A stretch of DNA of 64,000 nucleotides, from assembly GCF_013373865.1 (NCBI RefSeq), contig NC_050474.1, positions 12,178,886-12,242,885 on the forward strand, written 5' to 3'. Positions 1 to 10,484 of this stretch are shown here, one piece after another. Each line of letters opens with the position of its first letter. The first letter of the stretch is position 1. Made by a program: the position numbers and the translations under genes. This DNA comes from Monomorium pharaonis. Taxonomy: Eukaryota > Arthropoda > Insecta > Hymenoptera > Formicidae. The notes under the pieces are model-generated. The model was not told the origin of the DNA. It was given only the letters and a program-made list of their open reading frames with translations, and searched no databases.

Positions 1-156
1 GTGTATATCCATTAATGTATTTGATATGTATATACAGCGTACAGTGATAAATGTATATATGGTACATCTCATATACATAATTTGAATATACATTACGGAA
101 TATGATGTGTATATCCATTAATAAGTTTAGAATGTATATACAGCATAAAATGTTAA

Positions 157-294
157 GGGCCGGTTGTTCCAACTTCTTGGTAAACTTACCTATTAAGTAA
201 GCGTGTGTCTATTTTTATTTCTTTTCTTAAATAAATAAAGACAATCATATATTTACCTGATAGGTAAGTTTACCAAGAACCCACATAACATCGG
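157..294. mobile_element. small hairpin element (MITE-like)
   Basis: It begins GGGCCGGTTGTTCC. A perfect 18-bp inverted repeat (CTTGGTAAACTTACCTAT at 175-192 and its complement at 260-277) flanks about 67 bp of AT-rich DNA. The right end after the arm is less well matched, so it may be truncated. No ORF. It interrupts the TGTATATACA repeat. Confidence 0.5.
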
Positions 295-345
295 ACATTC
301 TATGTATATGCATTTTTTTCCATAATGTGAAAAAAATATCTTGTA

Positions 346-479
346 CCCACACAGCACACTTTATCCTGAGGATATCCCCAGGTTATCGAGATATCCAATT
401 GGACATATTGCATGGATATCTTACGGTTATTATCCCTCGGATATCTAATAGATATTGCGATATCCTGTGCTGTGTGGGG
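346..479. mobile_element. MITE with CCCACACAGCACA termini and TA duplication
   Basis: Ends CCCACACAGCACA and TGTGCTGTGTGGGG are inverted repeats; TA lies immediately outside both ends (344-345 and 480-481). The interior is rich in GGATATC motifs. The terminal CCCAC and TA site match the element at 42581-42724, so both may have been moved by the same Tc1/mariner-type transposase (inference). Confidence 0.6.
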
Positions 480-640
480 TATGTTAAATGTATATACATC
501 TCATATACATGATTCGAATATACATTATGGTACATAATATGTACATTCATTAATGTATTTAGTATGTATATACAGCGCACAATGTTAAATGTATGTACAT
601 TTCATATGCAAGATATTTTTCCTCTATAACATGAACTTGC

Positions 641-880
641 ATGCTCACGCGTAAGGAATAATTCTCGCAATCACCGCTAGACGATGCAACTTAGCCCTTT
701 CTTCGGAGTCAAGTGATTCTCTCTTGCATATATAAGGAGGTCACTTGCAATTCCGAAATCAGATCTCGAATCTCATTTTTATTAGCTACCGTACCTCGAG
801 TACAGTACCGCACGCAACACACAATCCCCCACAAATTTGTATTATGACATCATGTATATTCTATATATATACATGTTATA
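641..880. other. no gene recognised
   Basis: Mixed-composition DNA between the repeat tract and the Tc1 element. No convincing ORF or repeat structure is seen. Confidence 0.5.
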
Positions 881-882
881 TA

Positions 883-2514
883 CAGTGGCGAGCGTATAAA
901 TAGGGAAATACAATTGACGAAAGTAATTTTTGCAGTAGACTAATTAATCCTGAGACAACTAAAAAACTATTAATTTTATTATTCAGTTGTACATTACGAA
1001 ATGTATTACAACATAAATTAAACTAAATAGTCCGTTTTATATTAAGTAAAAAAAATATTATTTAAATTTAATCCTTATTTCTCCGAGCACATAAATAAGG
1101 AATTTTTAATAATAAATTGGTAATATCAAAAAAACAAATTATTTTTGACTATGAATTAATATTTTGTCGGCCCTCCTTTGTTTCTGATCACTTCTTGACA
1201 TCTTCGTGGCATTGAATCAATGAGCCGAACGCATCGATCAATACTAATGTTACGCCAACCTTCGTGAATAATTTCATACATTGCATTGAGATTTGATGGT
1301 TTCTTTTCTTTGATCACTTTTTCCACATCATTCCAAAGTGTCTCTATGGGATTGAGATCTGGGGACTGAGCTGGCCATGTCATAACATTCACATTATTGT
1401 CCTTAAGAAATTCTCTAGCTTTTTTTGATGTGTGTTTTGGATCGTTGTCCGCTTGTAATATCCAATCTTGGGGAAGATGCACAGCAGCGTAAGGAAGCAA
1501 ATTCTTTTCCAGAATATCAACGTAAACATGGCGGTCCATAATTCCATTGATACAGCAAATAGGCCCAGGATCAATCAAACTCATCCCAGCCCACACCATC
1601 ACAGAACCACCACTTCCTTTTACTGTTGATTTCAGACACTTTTCTTTGAATTCTTCACCTATACGACGTCGAACATACGTTTTACCATCGGAGCCAAAGC
1701 GATTAAATTTGGATTCATCAGTAAAAATGACTTTTGCCCATTGTTCGCGTGTCCAATGGATATGTTCTTTCGCAAACAATAATCTAGCCTTGCGATTTTT
1801 TTTACTTATTAGAGGTTTTTTCCTTGCAACGCGTCCTCTCAATCCAAACTCTGTCAACCGACGTCGTATTGTGTGCACACTTATATTCAAGTTTTCTTGT
1901 GCCGAAATTTCGGCATGAATATCAACAGCAGTCTTGAAACGATCTTTCTCAGAAAGGCGGTGTATCATTCGGTCAATACGAATTGTAGTTTTTCGAGGTC
2001 TGGGAATACGAGGTTTGTTAGAAATATTATCGTAATGTTTGACGTGTTTCAAAGCTTGATGACAAGCATTAATTGAGATATTTAAACGTTTAGATATTGC
2101 AGATAGCGTCATGTTTTGCTCTCTTAAGCGACAAATTTCTCGGCGCTGTTCTGCTGTTATGTGTTTGCCCCGTCCCATTCCTATAGTATCACATATTACA
2201 ATATATCACTTATTATAATCAAATAAGTACACAGAAACGTTTATATGAACAAAACTTACCGAAATTATAAAGTTATTCGTGTAAGAATACGATTTCCCTA
2301 TTTATATGATCGTATCGAATCGACAACTGGCGCGTTATTGACTAACAGGGACAATGAAGCAGAGATAAATACAATGTTTACATGTAACAGTCTGTTCTTG
2401 AAAGTCTGTCCTTCACATTAATAACAAAGTTTACCAAGATTATATTTTCAAAAGTCGATGTATACATAATCAAATAATGTTAACTATATTTCCCTATTTA
2501 TATGCTCGCCACTG
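883..2514 (-). mobile_element. complete Tc1/mariner transposon
   Basis: A 1632-bp element bounded by TA at 881-882 and 2515-2516. Terminal inverted repeats of about 30 bp start CAGTGGCGAGCGTATAAATA on the left, and the right end is the near-perfect complement. It contains one uninterrupted transposase ORF on the minus strand. A second copy of the inner TIR sequence (TTTCCCTATTTATAT) lies inside the right end at about 2293-2307. This resembles the subterminal transposase-binding repeats of IR/DR-type Tc1 elements. The intact ORF and ends suggest recent activity. Confidence 0.9.
1156..2178 (-). CDS. Tc1-family transposase, DD34E, intact
   Basis: 340-aa DNA transposase that would excise and reinsert its element at TA sites in the nucleus. 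The N-terminus (residues 1-115) contains two helix-turn-helix-like segments (around 8-45 and 82-112) separated by a basic GRPR-type stretch (KPRIPRPRK, 55-63). The catalytic triad is Asp154 (in FTDESKF), Asp244 (in LQADNDPKH) and Glu279 (in SPDLNPIETLW), with 34 residues between the second Asp and the Glu, which defines DD34E. The length matches the usual 335-345 aa of the family. The start ATG gives the sequence MGRGKHI, common among Tc1 members. No frameshift or stop is seen. No strong alternative identification. Confidence 0.93.
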   Translation of the reverse strand: MGRGKHITAEQRREICRLREQNMTLSAISKRLNISINACHQALKHVKHYDNISNKPRIPRPRKTTIRIDRMIHRLSEKDRFKTAVDIHAEISAQENLNISVHTIRRRLTEFGLRGRVARKKPLISKKNRKARLLFAKEHIHWTREQWAKVIFTDESKFNRFGSDGKTYVRRRIGEEFKEKCLKSTVKGSGGSVMVWAGMSLIDPGPICCINGIMDRHVYVDILEKNLLPYAAVHLPQDWILQADNDPKHTSKKAREFLKDNNVNVMTWPAQSPDLNPIETLWNDVEKVIKEKKPSNLNAMYEIIHEGWRNISIDRCVRLIDSMPRRCQEVIRNKGGPTKY

Positions 2515-2726
2515 TATATACTATGGACATATGTATAATATTATGTATGTATTATGTTCATTCTATGTTCATGTTATGTATATGCAATAAATTGTAAATG
2601 GACATACATCATGTATATATATGTAATATACGAATCATGTACATGTGTATATACTTTCGATCTGCAATGGATATTTTCCTTGTAATATTTCATATGCAAT
2701 GGATGTACGGTGTAATACAGAACTAT
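2515..2726. repeat. AT-rich TGTATATACAT sequence, continued
   Basis: Short GTATATAC and ATGTACAT motifs continue the repeat that flanks the Tc1 element. No gene is seen. Confidence 0.45.
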
Positions 2727-4242
2727 CCCAGCAAGCAGCTTGCCGGCAATATGCCAGCAAACTCGAACATGATATCGCAGCAGATTTCAATCTGCTGCTT
2801 CCTCATTAAGCTTAGTTTCTAACAGCACAGATTATCAACATAAAATATTGATAGAAATACAGCAAAAATCGAATATTATCTGCTACCATAACATGACAGT
2901 AAATTCATAGTAAATATCGAACACAATCTGACAAATTAAACTCTAAACGCAGAAAGACAGCAAAAACGAAGCATGAAATGCTATCACGCTGCGACACCAG
3001 AAACGCGGCGAAGATACAGCACGATGTGTCACATGAAGTACTGACAGCAAAATTGCAGCAGAAATCGAACAGAGCCTGCCATCATGACATGCCGGCGAAA
3101 ACGCAGCAGATATAGAACGCGATCTGCTTTATCGGTTGTGACGGCAAAAACATAGCAGAAATCGAGCATCAAGCTGTCGTCACAAGTAATCGCAAAAATA
3201 TAGCAAAAATTTAACACGATATGACGTATTATTAATAATTTTTAATTAGTAAAATAAATAATTAATGTATGCAATGTATATATGTTTATTAATATTATTA
3301 TTACATTTAATTTACATTATATAATTTTATAAATTTGATGATATTTAATTTACATATACATTACGAATTATATATTTTATGATTATATACTTAAATTTAA
3401 ATGTGGCGTTTTCGACTGACTGCAGAGAGTTAATTAAACCCAAGATGATATCACATGCAAGAACCGTCCAATTTGAACTTTTTTTTATATGAAGGTGAAA
3501 TCTTTGAGAAGACTTCTGGGAGGATCAGGCCCGGGAAGTGTGATTCGACGGGAGACACGTCCGGCGATCAACCTTACTACCGCCTACTCATTAAAATCAT
3601 CTATTATAGAGGATTCATGGCTCCTGCACACAGGACGCGGCAAAGCGGCATCGCGGTGGCCAATCACCGTCTTGCTTTTTTATTAATACATATATGTATT
3701 ATCAGAAAAGCAAGACGGTGATTGGCCACCGCGATGCCGCTTTGCCGCGTCTTGTGTGCAGAAGTCATCACAGATCTGATGTAGCAAACTCGCGTTCTAT
3801 ACCTGCCGCGTTTTCGCCGTCATGTCATGACGGCAGGCTCTGCTCGATTTCTGCTGCTGTCAGTACTTCATGTGATACATCGTGCTGTATTTTCGCCAAG
3901 TTTCTGGTATCGCAGCGTGATAGCAAATATGTCAAATTTCTAGCTACATTTTATTAATTTAATGTGACATCATGACATATCTGTTTTTTTATTTAATTTT
4001 TAGTGATATTTTGTGTCAACACACAATGTCTGATTTTTGTTTTGTTAATGTTTTTAAATTTTGTTGTACTTTTGCTGCATTTTTGGGGGCACATTGTGAC
4101 GCAAAGTCTACTCGATTTTTGTCGTGTTTCTGTTAATGTTAGTTGAAACGGCAAACTGTAATTGCTTGCTGTCCAACTTTTGCCAGCATAATATGTGTCA
4201 AAATTTTTCAGTTCGTGCTCTCGGCAGGTTTGGCTATCTGGG
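2727..4242. mobile_element. foldback element with CCCAG ends and long palindromic centre
   Basis: The left end reads CCCAGCAAGCAGCTTGCC; the right end read backwards begins CCCAGATAGCC. The arms hold degenerate, roughly 50-70 bp repeats built round GCAGAAATCGAAC and ACAGCA motifs: 2970-3120 on the left is the clear complement of 3790-3940 on the right. At the centre, 3624-3679 and 3706-3761 form an almost perfect 56-bp GC-rich palindrome around a 26-nt AT loop. AT-rich filler (3230-3440) sits in the left arm only. No transposase is encoded, so any movement would need a protein supplied in trans. ORFs in the arms are not supported as genes. Confidence 0.65.
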
Positions 4243-4662
4243 ATATTAATATATACAATATACATAAATGTATATACATAATGTATACATTGTATATCAA
4301 ATTGTTTTGTGGGATATATTTAGGACAACACTATTACATACCCGGTTTTATTTGCATATACATTTCACGTTCTTTGTATATTGCATCAAGTATATACATG
4401 GAATATATATATATACAATGTACATACTATCTAATGTGTGTACAAATGTATATATATAATATATACATATTACATATAATAATGTATATACAGAATATAC
4501 ATACATACAATATACATATCATATACATATGTATATACTATGAATCTTCTATGTACATTAACCCGGTTTCATTTGCACATACATTTCACATCCAATGTAT
4601 ATACATTACATTAAGAATGTATATACCTGGAATATGTAATATACATAAATGTATGTACAAGG
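4243..4662. repeat. AT-rich TGTATATACAT sequence, continued
   Basis: Dense GTATATAC, ATATACAT and CATATACATTTCAC motifs, the same composition as 1-640. An open frame here reflects repeat composition and is not called as a gene. Confidence 0.5.
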
Positions 4663-4989
4663 TACTTCCGCGACCTACACATCATTAAGTCGGGTTGCCT
4701 ATCGGGAGGGGCATGCTTTACCGGTAAGGTAATACCGGCAGGATAAGATTAAATTGCAAGTCCAGCGGGGAATAAGGCAAAAGAAATTGAATTTTATAAC
4801 TTGTTATAGTGTAAAATTTAATAATATAATATGGAATATATATTTACTAATTAAATAATAATATCTAATCTAATCTAATAAAATTGATAAATATATTTAA
4901 ACAAAAAATATTTTTTATCTTGAAACGCTTATATAATAAATGTTTGACATGTAACCAATTTCTTCTAAGTGTAAAACAATTTTACATTT

Positions 4990-5810
4990 TTACAATATTT
5001 TATAAGTTGGCATCCATTTAAACAACAAAAATTTATACCTGACAATATGTCACAATGCTTAAATTTTTGTGAATGGTTTATTGAACACGTAAGTTTGTTT
5101 CCTAATATTTTATTGCAATATATTGTCGGCTATCTTCTTGCGTCATTAATTTTATATTAAATTATTCAATTTATACAGATGGATTTCAGTGATACCAAAA
5201 ATTTATTTAGTTTTGAAAAACATTCTCTGACAAAGAATTTTTTAGAATCAATAGCTGCATAATCTGACATATTGCGTTACTATATACGCAATCCATACTG
5301 TACGTATAAAAAATATTTAAGACCGATGGACTATGAATACGTGGCTAGAAGCGTTTCACATTATCGACTTCGAATTTGTTCAAGAAAATGTGGATGCATG
5401 TTCATTATTCAGAATTTCTTTTCCATCGTTTCAATAAACTTTTTGAAGACGTGCCACTTGCGAATAAACTAGAAATGATATTTCAACAGAATGGATATCC
5501 CGCCCTTCGTTTTTGGCTAGAATCATTTTAATTCAAAAATTTTATTAGAGTGGGAGATCGAACTGTATAGTCTTCAAAAGTGCTCGTTATTCTTTGGAAT
5601 TTATAGCTATGAACTTTTTGTGGGACTTCTTAAAAAATAAAGTATATAAAACATTGCTGAAAAATTACAAAATTCTAAAAAAATGAAATTTCTAAGATGT
5701 GCAAAAATTACTCCTGCACATTGTGTAAAATGAGAGAAAATTTTATGCACATAATTGTATTATATTTAGAAGAAGTGGTTACATTAAACATTTATTATAA
5801 GCATATTTTT
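4990..5810 (+). pseudogene. decayed mariner/IS630-like transposase, left copy
   Basis: Scattered frames match the right-hand copy at 6605-7720. A CLNFCEWFIEH segment ends at a GTAAGTTTG splice donor (near 5090). A TTATACAG acceptor (near 5179) precedes MDFSD. Further on come remains of the NVDA segment, of the MIFQQ catalytic-Asp region (near 5475) and of the NFLWDFLKNKVY region (near 5610-5645). Many stops and frameshifts show it is dead. The catalytic Asp of the QQD motif now reads QQN. The shared intron position with the other copy shows the ancestral gene was spliced. Confidence 0.6.
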
Positions 5811-5989
5811 AAATAAAAAATATTTAACTTTGTTTTATAAATTTGTTGTCATTTGTTTAATGTTTATTAATTTTAATTGTTTAATGTTTATAAATTTAAT
5901 TATTACGACATTATTAATATTTGTATTATTAAACATATTTATACTATTAAACATATTTTTTATTTATATTATATAAACTATTCCTAAGT

Positions 5990-6239
5990 AAAATCCGATT
6001 CCCTTTGTTTCATTCGTCGAACTTGCAATCTGAGTTCTATTTTCGAATTTATATGAAAAATTTTCGCATACGAAAGAGGCGCTATAACTTTTACTAATTG
6101 ATACATACCTTTTAGTTGTCATTATCAGTGAACGCGCAGCATCACTTTCGTACGCAAAAATTTTTCGTAGGAATCATTTTTCGTAGAAAACCTCAGATTG
6201 CAAGTCCGATGGTGAAGCAAGGAGGGGGGTCGGTTTTTA
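5990..6239. mobile_element. small inverted-repeat element nested at the palindrome centre
   Basis: The left end contains CGAACTTGCAATCTGAG and the right end CTCAGATTGCAAGTCCGATG. The outer parts, AAATCCGATTCCC and GGGGGGTCGGTTTTT, also pair imperfectly, giving ends of about 45 bp round a core with ATTTTTCG motifs. No ORF. It may be an independent MITE that landed at the junction of the two halves. Confidence 0.45.
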
Positions 6240-6604
6240 CTCAAATATAATTCAATAATATAGATGAAAGATAATAGTTTAATAGTATAGATATGTTTAA
6301 TAATACAAATATTAATAATACTGTAATAATAAAATTAATAAACATTAAACCATTGAATAAATAATACAACAAATTCATAAAACAAAGTTAAATATTTTTT
6401 ATTTAAAAATATGCTTATAGTAAATGTTTAATGTAATCACTTCTTCAAGTATAATTCAATAATACAGATAAAAATACGTTTAATGATATAAATATTGATA
6501 ATAACATAATAATAAAATTAATAAACGTTGAACAAATAATACAATTTAATTTAAACACAAAACAAGGTTAACATTTTTTATATTAAAATATTATAATAAT
6601 AAGC

Positions 6605-7720
6605 TTATAATAAATGCTCAATGTAACCACCATCTTCTTCTAAACATAACGCGACCCTGCGCATAAAATTTTCTCTTACTCTATCCAGCATGGCAGGAGT
6701 GATTTCTGCACATGCGTTGCGTATTCTATTTTTTAAATCCTCTTTATTTATTGGTAGAGTTTGATATATTTTATTTTTTAAAAAGCCCCACACAAAAAAG
6801 TCCATAGGCGTAAGATCCGGAGAACGTGGCGGCCATTCCTGAGGACCATGAAGTCCGATCCATCTCCTAGGAAATTTTTGATTTAATACTCTTCTCGCCA
6901 AAAGAGATGTATGGGCGGGATGTCCATCTTGTTGAAAGATCATATCTAGCCTATTAGCTAGTGGAACATCTTCCAAAAGGCTCATCAAGCCGGTGGAGAA
7001 GAAATTGTGAATAATACTGTGCATCCACATTTCCATCGATAAATTCAGGGCCAATGACGTGATTTTCTATGACTCCAAGCCACACATTCAGAGTCCACCT
7101 GCCTTGAATATTTGTTTCTTCTATACAGTGTGGATTGTGCTGTGTATAGTGATGTTCATTATGACGATTTATGCATCCATCACTTCCGAAAACTGCTTCA
7201 TCACTCCAAAAAATATTTTTTAAAAAGATATCATTTCCAGCATCATTGAAATCTACCTGTAAAAACTGAATAATTTAGTATAAAATTGACGATGCAAGTC
7301 GATAAATGGTAACAACTATCTAGTATAATATGCCTGGTCTTATAGAATAATAAAAGAATAGAAAATTTAAACTACATGATCAATAACCCATTCACAAAAA
7401 TTTAAACGTCGTTGCATATCACCAGGTTTAAGTTTGTGTGTTGTATGTTGTTTGAATGGATGCAAACGCAGCGAATGTTTAATTATTTTATGCACCGTAA
7501 CATGACGCATATTTAAATCTGTGGCAATTGCTCTTGTGCTTGTATGAGGATTTGCCTCAAGAGCTTGTTGAACAGCTTCAATTGCTCCTTGGTTTCTTTG
7601 TGGAACATGGATCGGCTTGCTTGATTTATAAAATTGCCCATTTGTTTCTAATCGTTGATGAAGACGATGAAAAAAACCGTGGTCTGTCCGGAAACTTTTG
7701 GATGTAAAGTGCAACTGCTT
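6605..7720 (-). pseudogene. mariner/IS630-like transposase with one intron, frameshifted
   Basis: The gene runs from about 7714 downward. Exon 1 (7367-7714) encodes a DNA-binding half with helix-turn-helix-like segments and ends FCEWVIDHV at a splice donor. A TTTTTACAG acceptor near 7258 opens exon 2, which reads VDFNDA and then FWSDEAVF, carrying the first catalytic Asp, and NVWLGVIENHVIGPEF. A frameshift near 7000-7054 moves reading to 6605-7054. That frame has MIFQQDGHPAHTS (second Asp) and WPPRSPDLTPMDFFVWG, where the third acidic position of the family falls, and it ends GYIEHLL. It is nearly full length but broken by the frameshift. The same family left a tail fragment at 34294-34396. 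Confidence 0.75.
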
Positions 7721-8489
7721 GCCTTTGATTTTTTCGACCCTCGCCGTGAATAAGAATCATGTCTGTTAATTTTCTAAACAAATAATAATTTTGTTCCGGT
7801 TCCATTATGATATATTTTAAATTTTAACGCGTTTTAACCTTTGTGACTCACGTTAATGTCTGTCAAACAGAAACGATCAAGAGACTACGACGCGAGAAGT
7901 GCAAGGAGTGCAGGGACAAACAATTGAATAAACAACATATAGCGTCTATTAAAAATCAAATGCAGTTAACAAACATGATCCTTATCTATATCGAATAGAA
8001 AAAATCAAACATAGTGACAGCATTTTGCGCTCCAAAATTTTCGAGTGACATCCAGACTACGGTTTCTCTTATTATCTCTGTGAAAGACTTTTTTTTATGA
8101 AAACAAGTGGACAATCTTTTAAATTCAGCAGGTCTAATCATGTTCTACAAAAGAACCAAGACTTATTTGCCTTCTTACGAATTAAAGTATTAATTTTTGA
8201 AAAATATATTTAAAAAAATAGAAATCGTAACTTATTGTCAGAGATTACTCTCCTTATAATTAAGAAAAAGGCACTATTTTATGTGCAGGATTGCGTTAAA
8301 AAATTGTGGTTACAGCAAATATTTATTATATAGGCATATTAAAAAAAATGTTTTATAATTATAAATATTTATAATTATAATTTTAAATATTTATTAAATT
8401 TTATTTATATTAAGTTAAGTCAGATATTTGTATCATTAAATATAGATTTTTATCATATTATTAGTTATACATTGTAACAGAATGTTAAA
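7721..8489. other. no gene; interior of the composite element
   Basis: AT-rich sequence between the transposase start and the right terminal repeat. A remnant resembling the transposase 3' end, read on the plus strand, lies near 8290-8340. Nothing else is recognised. Confidence 0.4.
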
Positions 8490-8637
8490 TTCAATTTCTT
8501 TTGCCCCATTCCCCGCTAGACTTGCAATTTAATATTATCCTGCCGGTATTACCTTACCGGTAAAGTATGCGCCTCCCGATAGGCAATCCGACTTAATGAT
8601 GTGTAGGTCGCGGAATTAGTATATTTTTGTTTTTTGG

Positions 8638-10330
8638 GATGCCTTCCGAAAATGAAAATCATTATCAATGTCAAGATGATACCATTGAAACAGACAGTGA
8701 TATTGACAATGATATAACACTAATGATAATGCTAATAACATGCACTTTAGAAATGCTATAGCTGCATGGGCTGTGTATAATATCCCCCTTGTTGCTTGTA
8801 ATGCATTATTAAAAATTTTGCAGCAACGTGCGCCCAATAATTTTCCGAAAGATGCATAAACACTATTACAAACACCAAGACAAACTGAAGTTTTAATATT
8901 ATGTGGAGGAGAATATTTTCATTTGGGTTTACATAATGTTATAAAAAATATGTTATCGGGATCTAATGACGTATATATCAATTTACTTGTAAATATTGAT
9001 AATCTTTCATTGACAAAATCTTCTCATGCATCATTGTGGCCTATTTTATGTTCAAATACAAAGAGTAATGCGGTGTATCTCGTGGGCGCATTTTTTGGAA
9101 AAAAAACCTGAAGATTCTAAAATCTTTTGCAATTTTTAGTGAATGATTTAACTAATTTAATAAATAAAGATTATGCTGACAAAGTAATCAAAATTAGATT
9201 GTTTGGTTTAATATGTGATGCACCTGCTAAATCTTTCGTTTTGTGCATAAAAGGCCACACTGGATTTTATAGTTGCACAAAATGCATAATTAAGGGTCAA
9301 TAAATAAACGGTAGAATTTGTTTTCCAAATAGAGCACGGTCCTTAAGAACAGATGAAATATTTGCTAATAATGCTTATAAGAAGTTTCAAATTGGTTACT
9401 TTCAATTTTAAATAATATCCCACACTTTTTGCCTATAAGTAACACGCTGTCAGATTATATGCATCTTGTATGTCTGGGTATGGTTAAAAAATGATACTTC
9501 TTTGGATAAAAGGATCATCTTCTGTTCGTTTAAATCCCAGGTCAATTAATAAAATAATCACACTTGTTGATGACATTTAAAGATACTATACTAAATAATT
9601 TTGCCAAAAAGCCAAGATCTATAAGAGATGTTAAGATATTGAAGACTGTAGAGTTTAGAAACTTTCTTTTATGTACAGGACCTGTGGTCTTAAAAGATGT
9701 ATTAAAAAAAGACATATACTATAATTTCCTCGCACTTCACATAGTTATCACAATTCTCATACGTCCAAACTTATGTCAAGGTGAATTTATAAATTTTGTT
9801 GAAGCTTTGCTCAACAATTTTGTTTTATCTTCTGAAATATTATATGGAAAATGATACATATCACATAACGTTCATAATCTTGTACGTTTGTTCTGACGTA
9901 AGAAGATTTGGCCCACTAGATAATTTTAGTGCCCTTTGTTTTGAGAATTACATGTCATCTATCAAAAAGCGATTAAGAAAAAGTGTAAAACCATTGCAAC
10001 AATTACTTAAAACATATAAAGAGATTGAAAATGTTGGTACCTTGTCATTAAAACATAATTACAATAATCACATATATAGTTATATAGTTATACACAAGTA
10101 AATATTTACATCATAATGGACCTCTACCTGATGATAATAATTATAATAACGTTCAAGCACAATATCTGCAAATATCAAATGAAGAATTTAACATAAATTG
10201 TAAAGGTAACAGTGATAATTGTTGTCTCTTAAAAAATGGATCATGTATTTTAGTTATGAACATAGTTAAAAGAATAATAAAGATATTTTTGTCATTGGTA
10301 AAAAGTTAGAATATGTGAGACGTATATAAA
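8638..10330 (+). pseudogene. decayed transposase-like gene of an insect DNA transposon
   Basis: Fragments in different frames line up in a consistent order: an acidic N-terminal start (MPSENENH, 8640), AAWAVYNIPLVACNALL (near 8755), ILCGGEYFHLGLHNVIKNML (8890-8955), a block ending VYLVGAFFGKK (to 9110), RLFGLICDAPAKSFVLCIKG (near 9200), NTLSDYMHLVCLGMVK (near 9445), FRNFLLCTGPVVLKDVL (near 9655) and RRFGPLDNFSALCFENYM (near 9900). This order is familiar from large cut-and-paste transposases annotated as DUF4218-like or CACTA-like in insects. That assignment is from memory. At least five stops or frameshifts mean it cannot make a full protein. Confidence 0.6.
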
Positions 10331-10484
10331 TCACCTTGCAAATCTAGCAACTTTAGTATTAATGTAATGACAAGTAGTGACAACATTTGTTCTTGGCCAA
10401 TAACAGACTTACTATGTAAAACATGGAAAATTTCTTTTGGAAATGATCAAAACATGTTTGCAAAACATATTTCCTTTAAATCAT
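10331..10484. other. end of the decayed element, then the target site
   Basis: AT-rich sequence continuing the decayed transposase element. The last four bases (TCAT, 10481-10484) are the target duplication of the errantivirus. Confidence 0.5.

Larger units (their letters stand above)
1..640. repeat. AT-rich tandem repeat tract with TGTATATACA motifs
   Basis: Units of roughly 108 bp recur near 1, 107 and 541. Each has a GTGTATATCCATTAAT or similar start, a GTATATACAGC motif and an ACATCTCATATACAT motif. Two small hairpin elements (157-290 and 346-479) split the tract. Related TGTATATACAT sequence resumes at 2515-2720 and 4243-4662, so the larger elements of the first 8.6 kb appear to have inserted into one AT-rich repeat domain. 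No coding signal is seen. Confidence 0.6.
4665..8616. mobile_element. 3.95-kb palindromic composite DNA transposon
   Basis: TA dinucleotides flank both ends (4663-4664 and 8617-8618). Terminal inverted repeats of about 130 bp start CTTCCGCGACCTACACATCA on the left; 8490-8616 is the complement. Inside are two decayed copies of the same transposase gene facing each other (4990-5810 plus, 6605-7720 minus), and their 3' regions (5770-5940 and 6300-6440) are complementary. The centre (5990-6239) is itself an inverted repeat. Short remnants of the transposase 3' end also lie next to each terminus (about 4930-4970 and 8290-8340). The structure suggests repeated self-insertion or an inverted dimer of a mariner-like element. 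Confidence 0.6.

Noticed and set aside
3455..3957. Frames across the central palindrome of the foldback element
   Set aside because: Both strands give similar frames because of the palindrome; there is no family resemblance.
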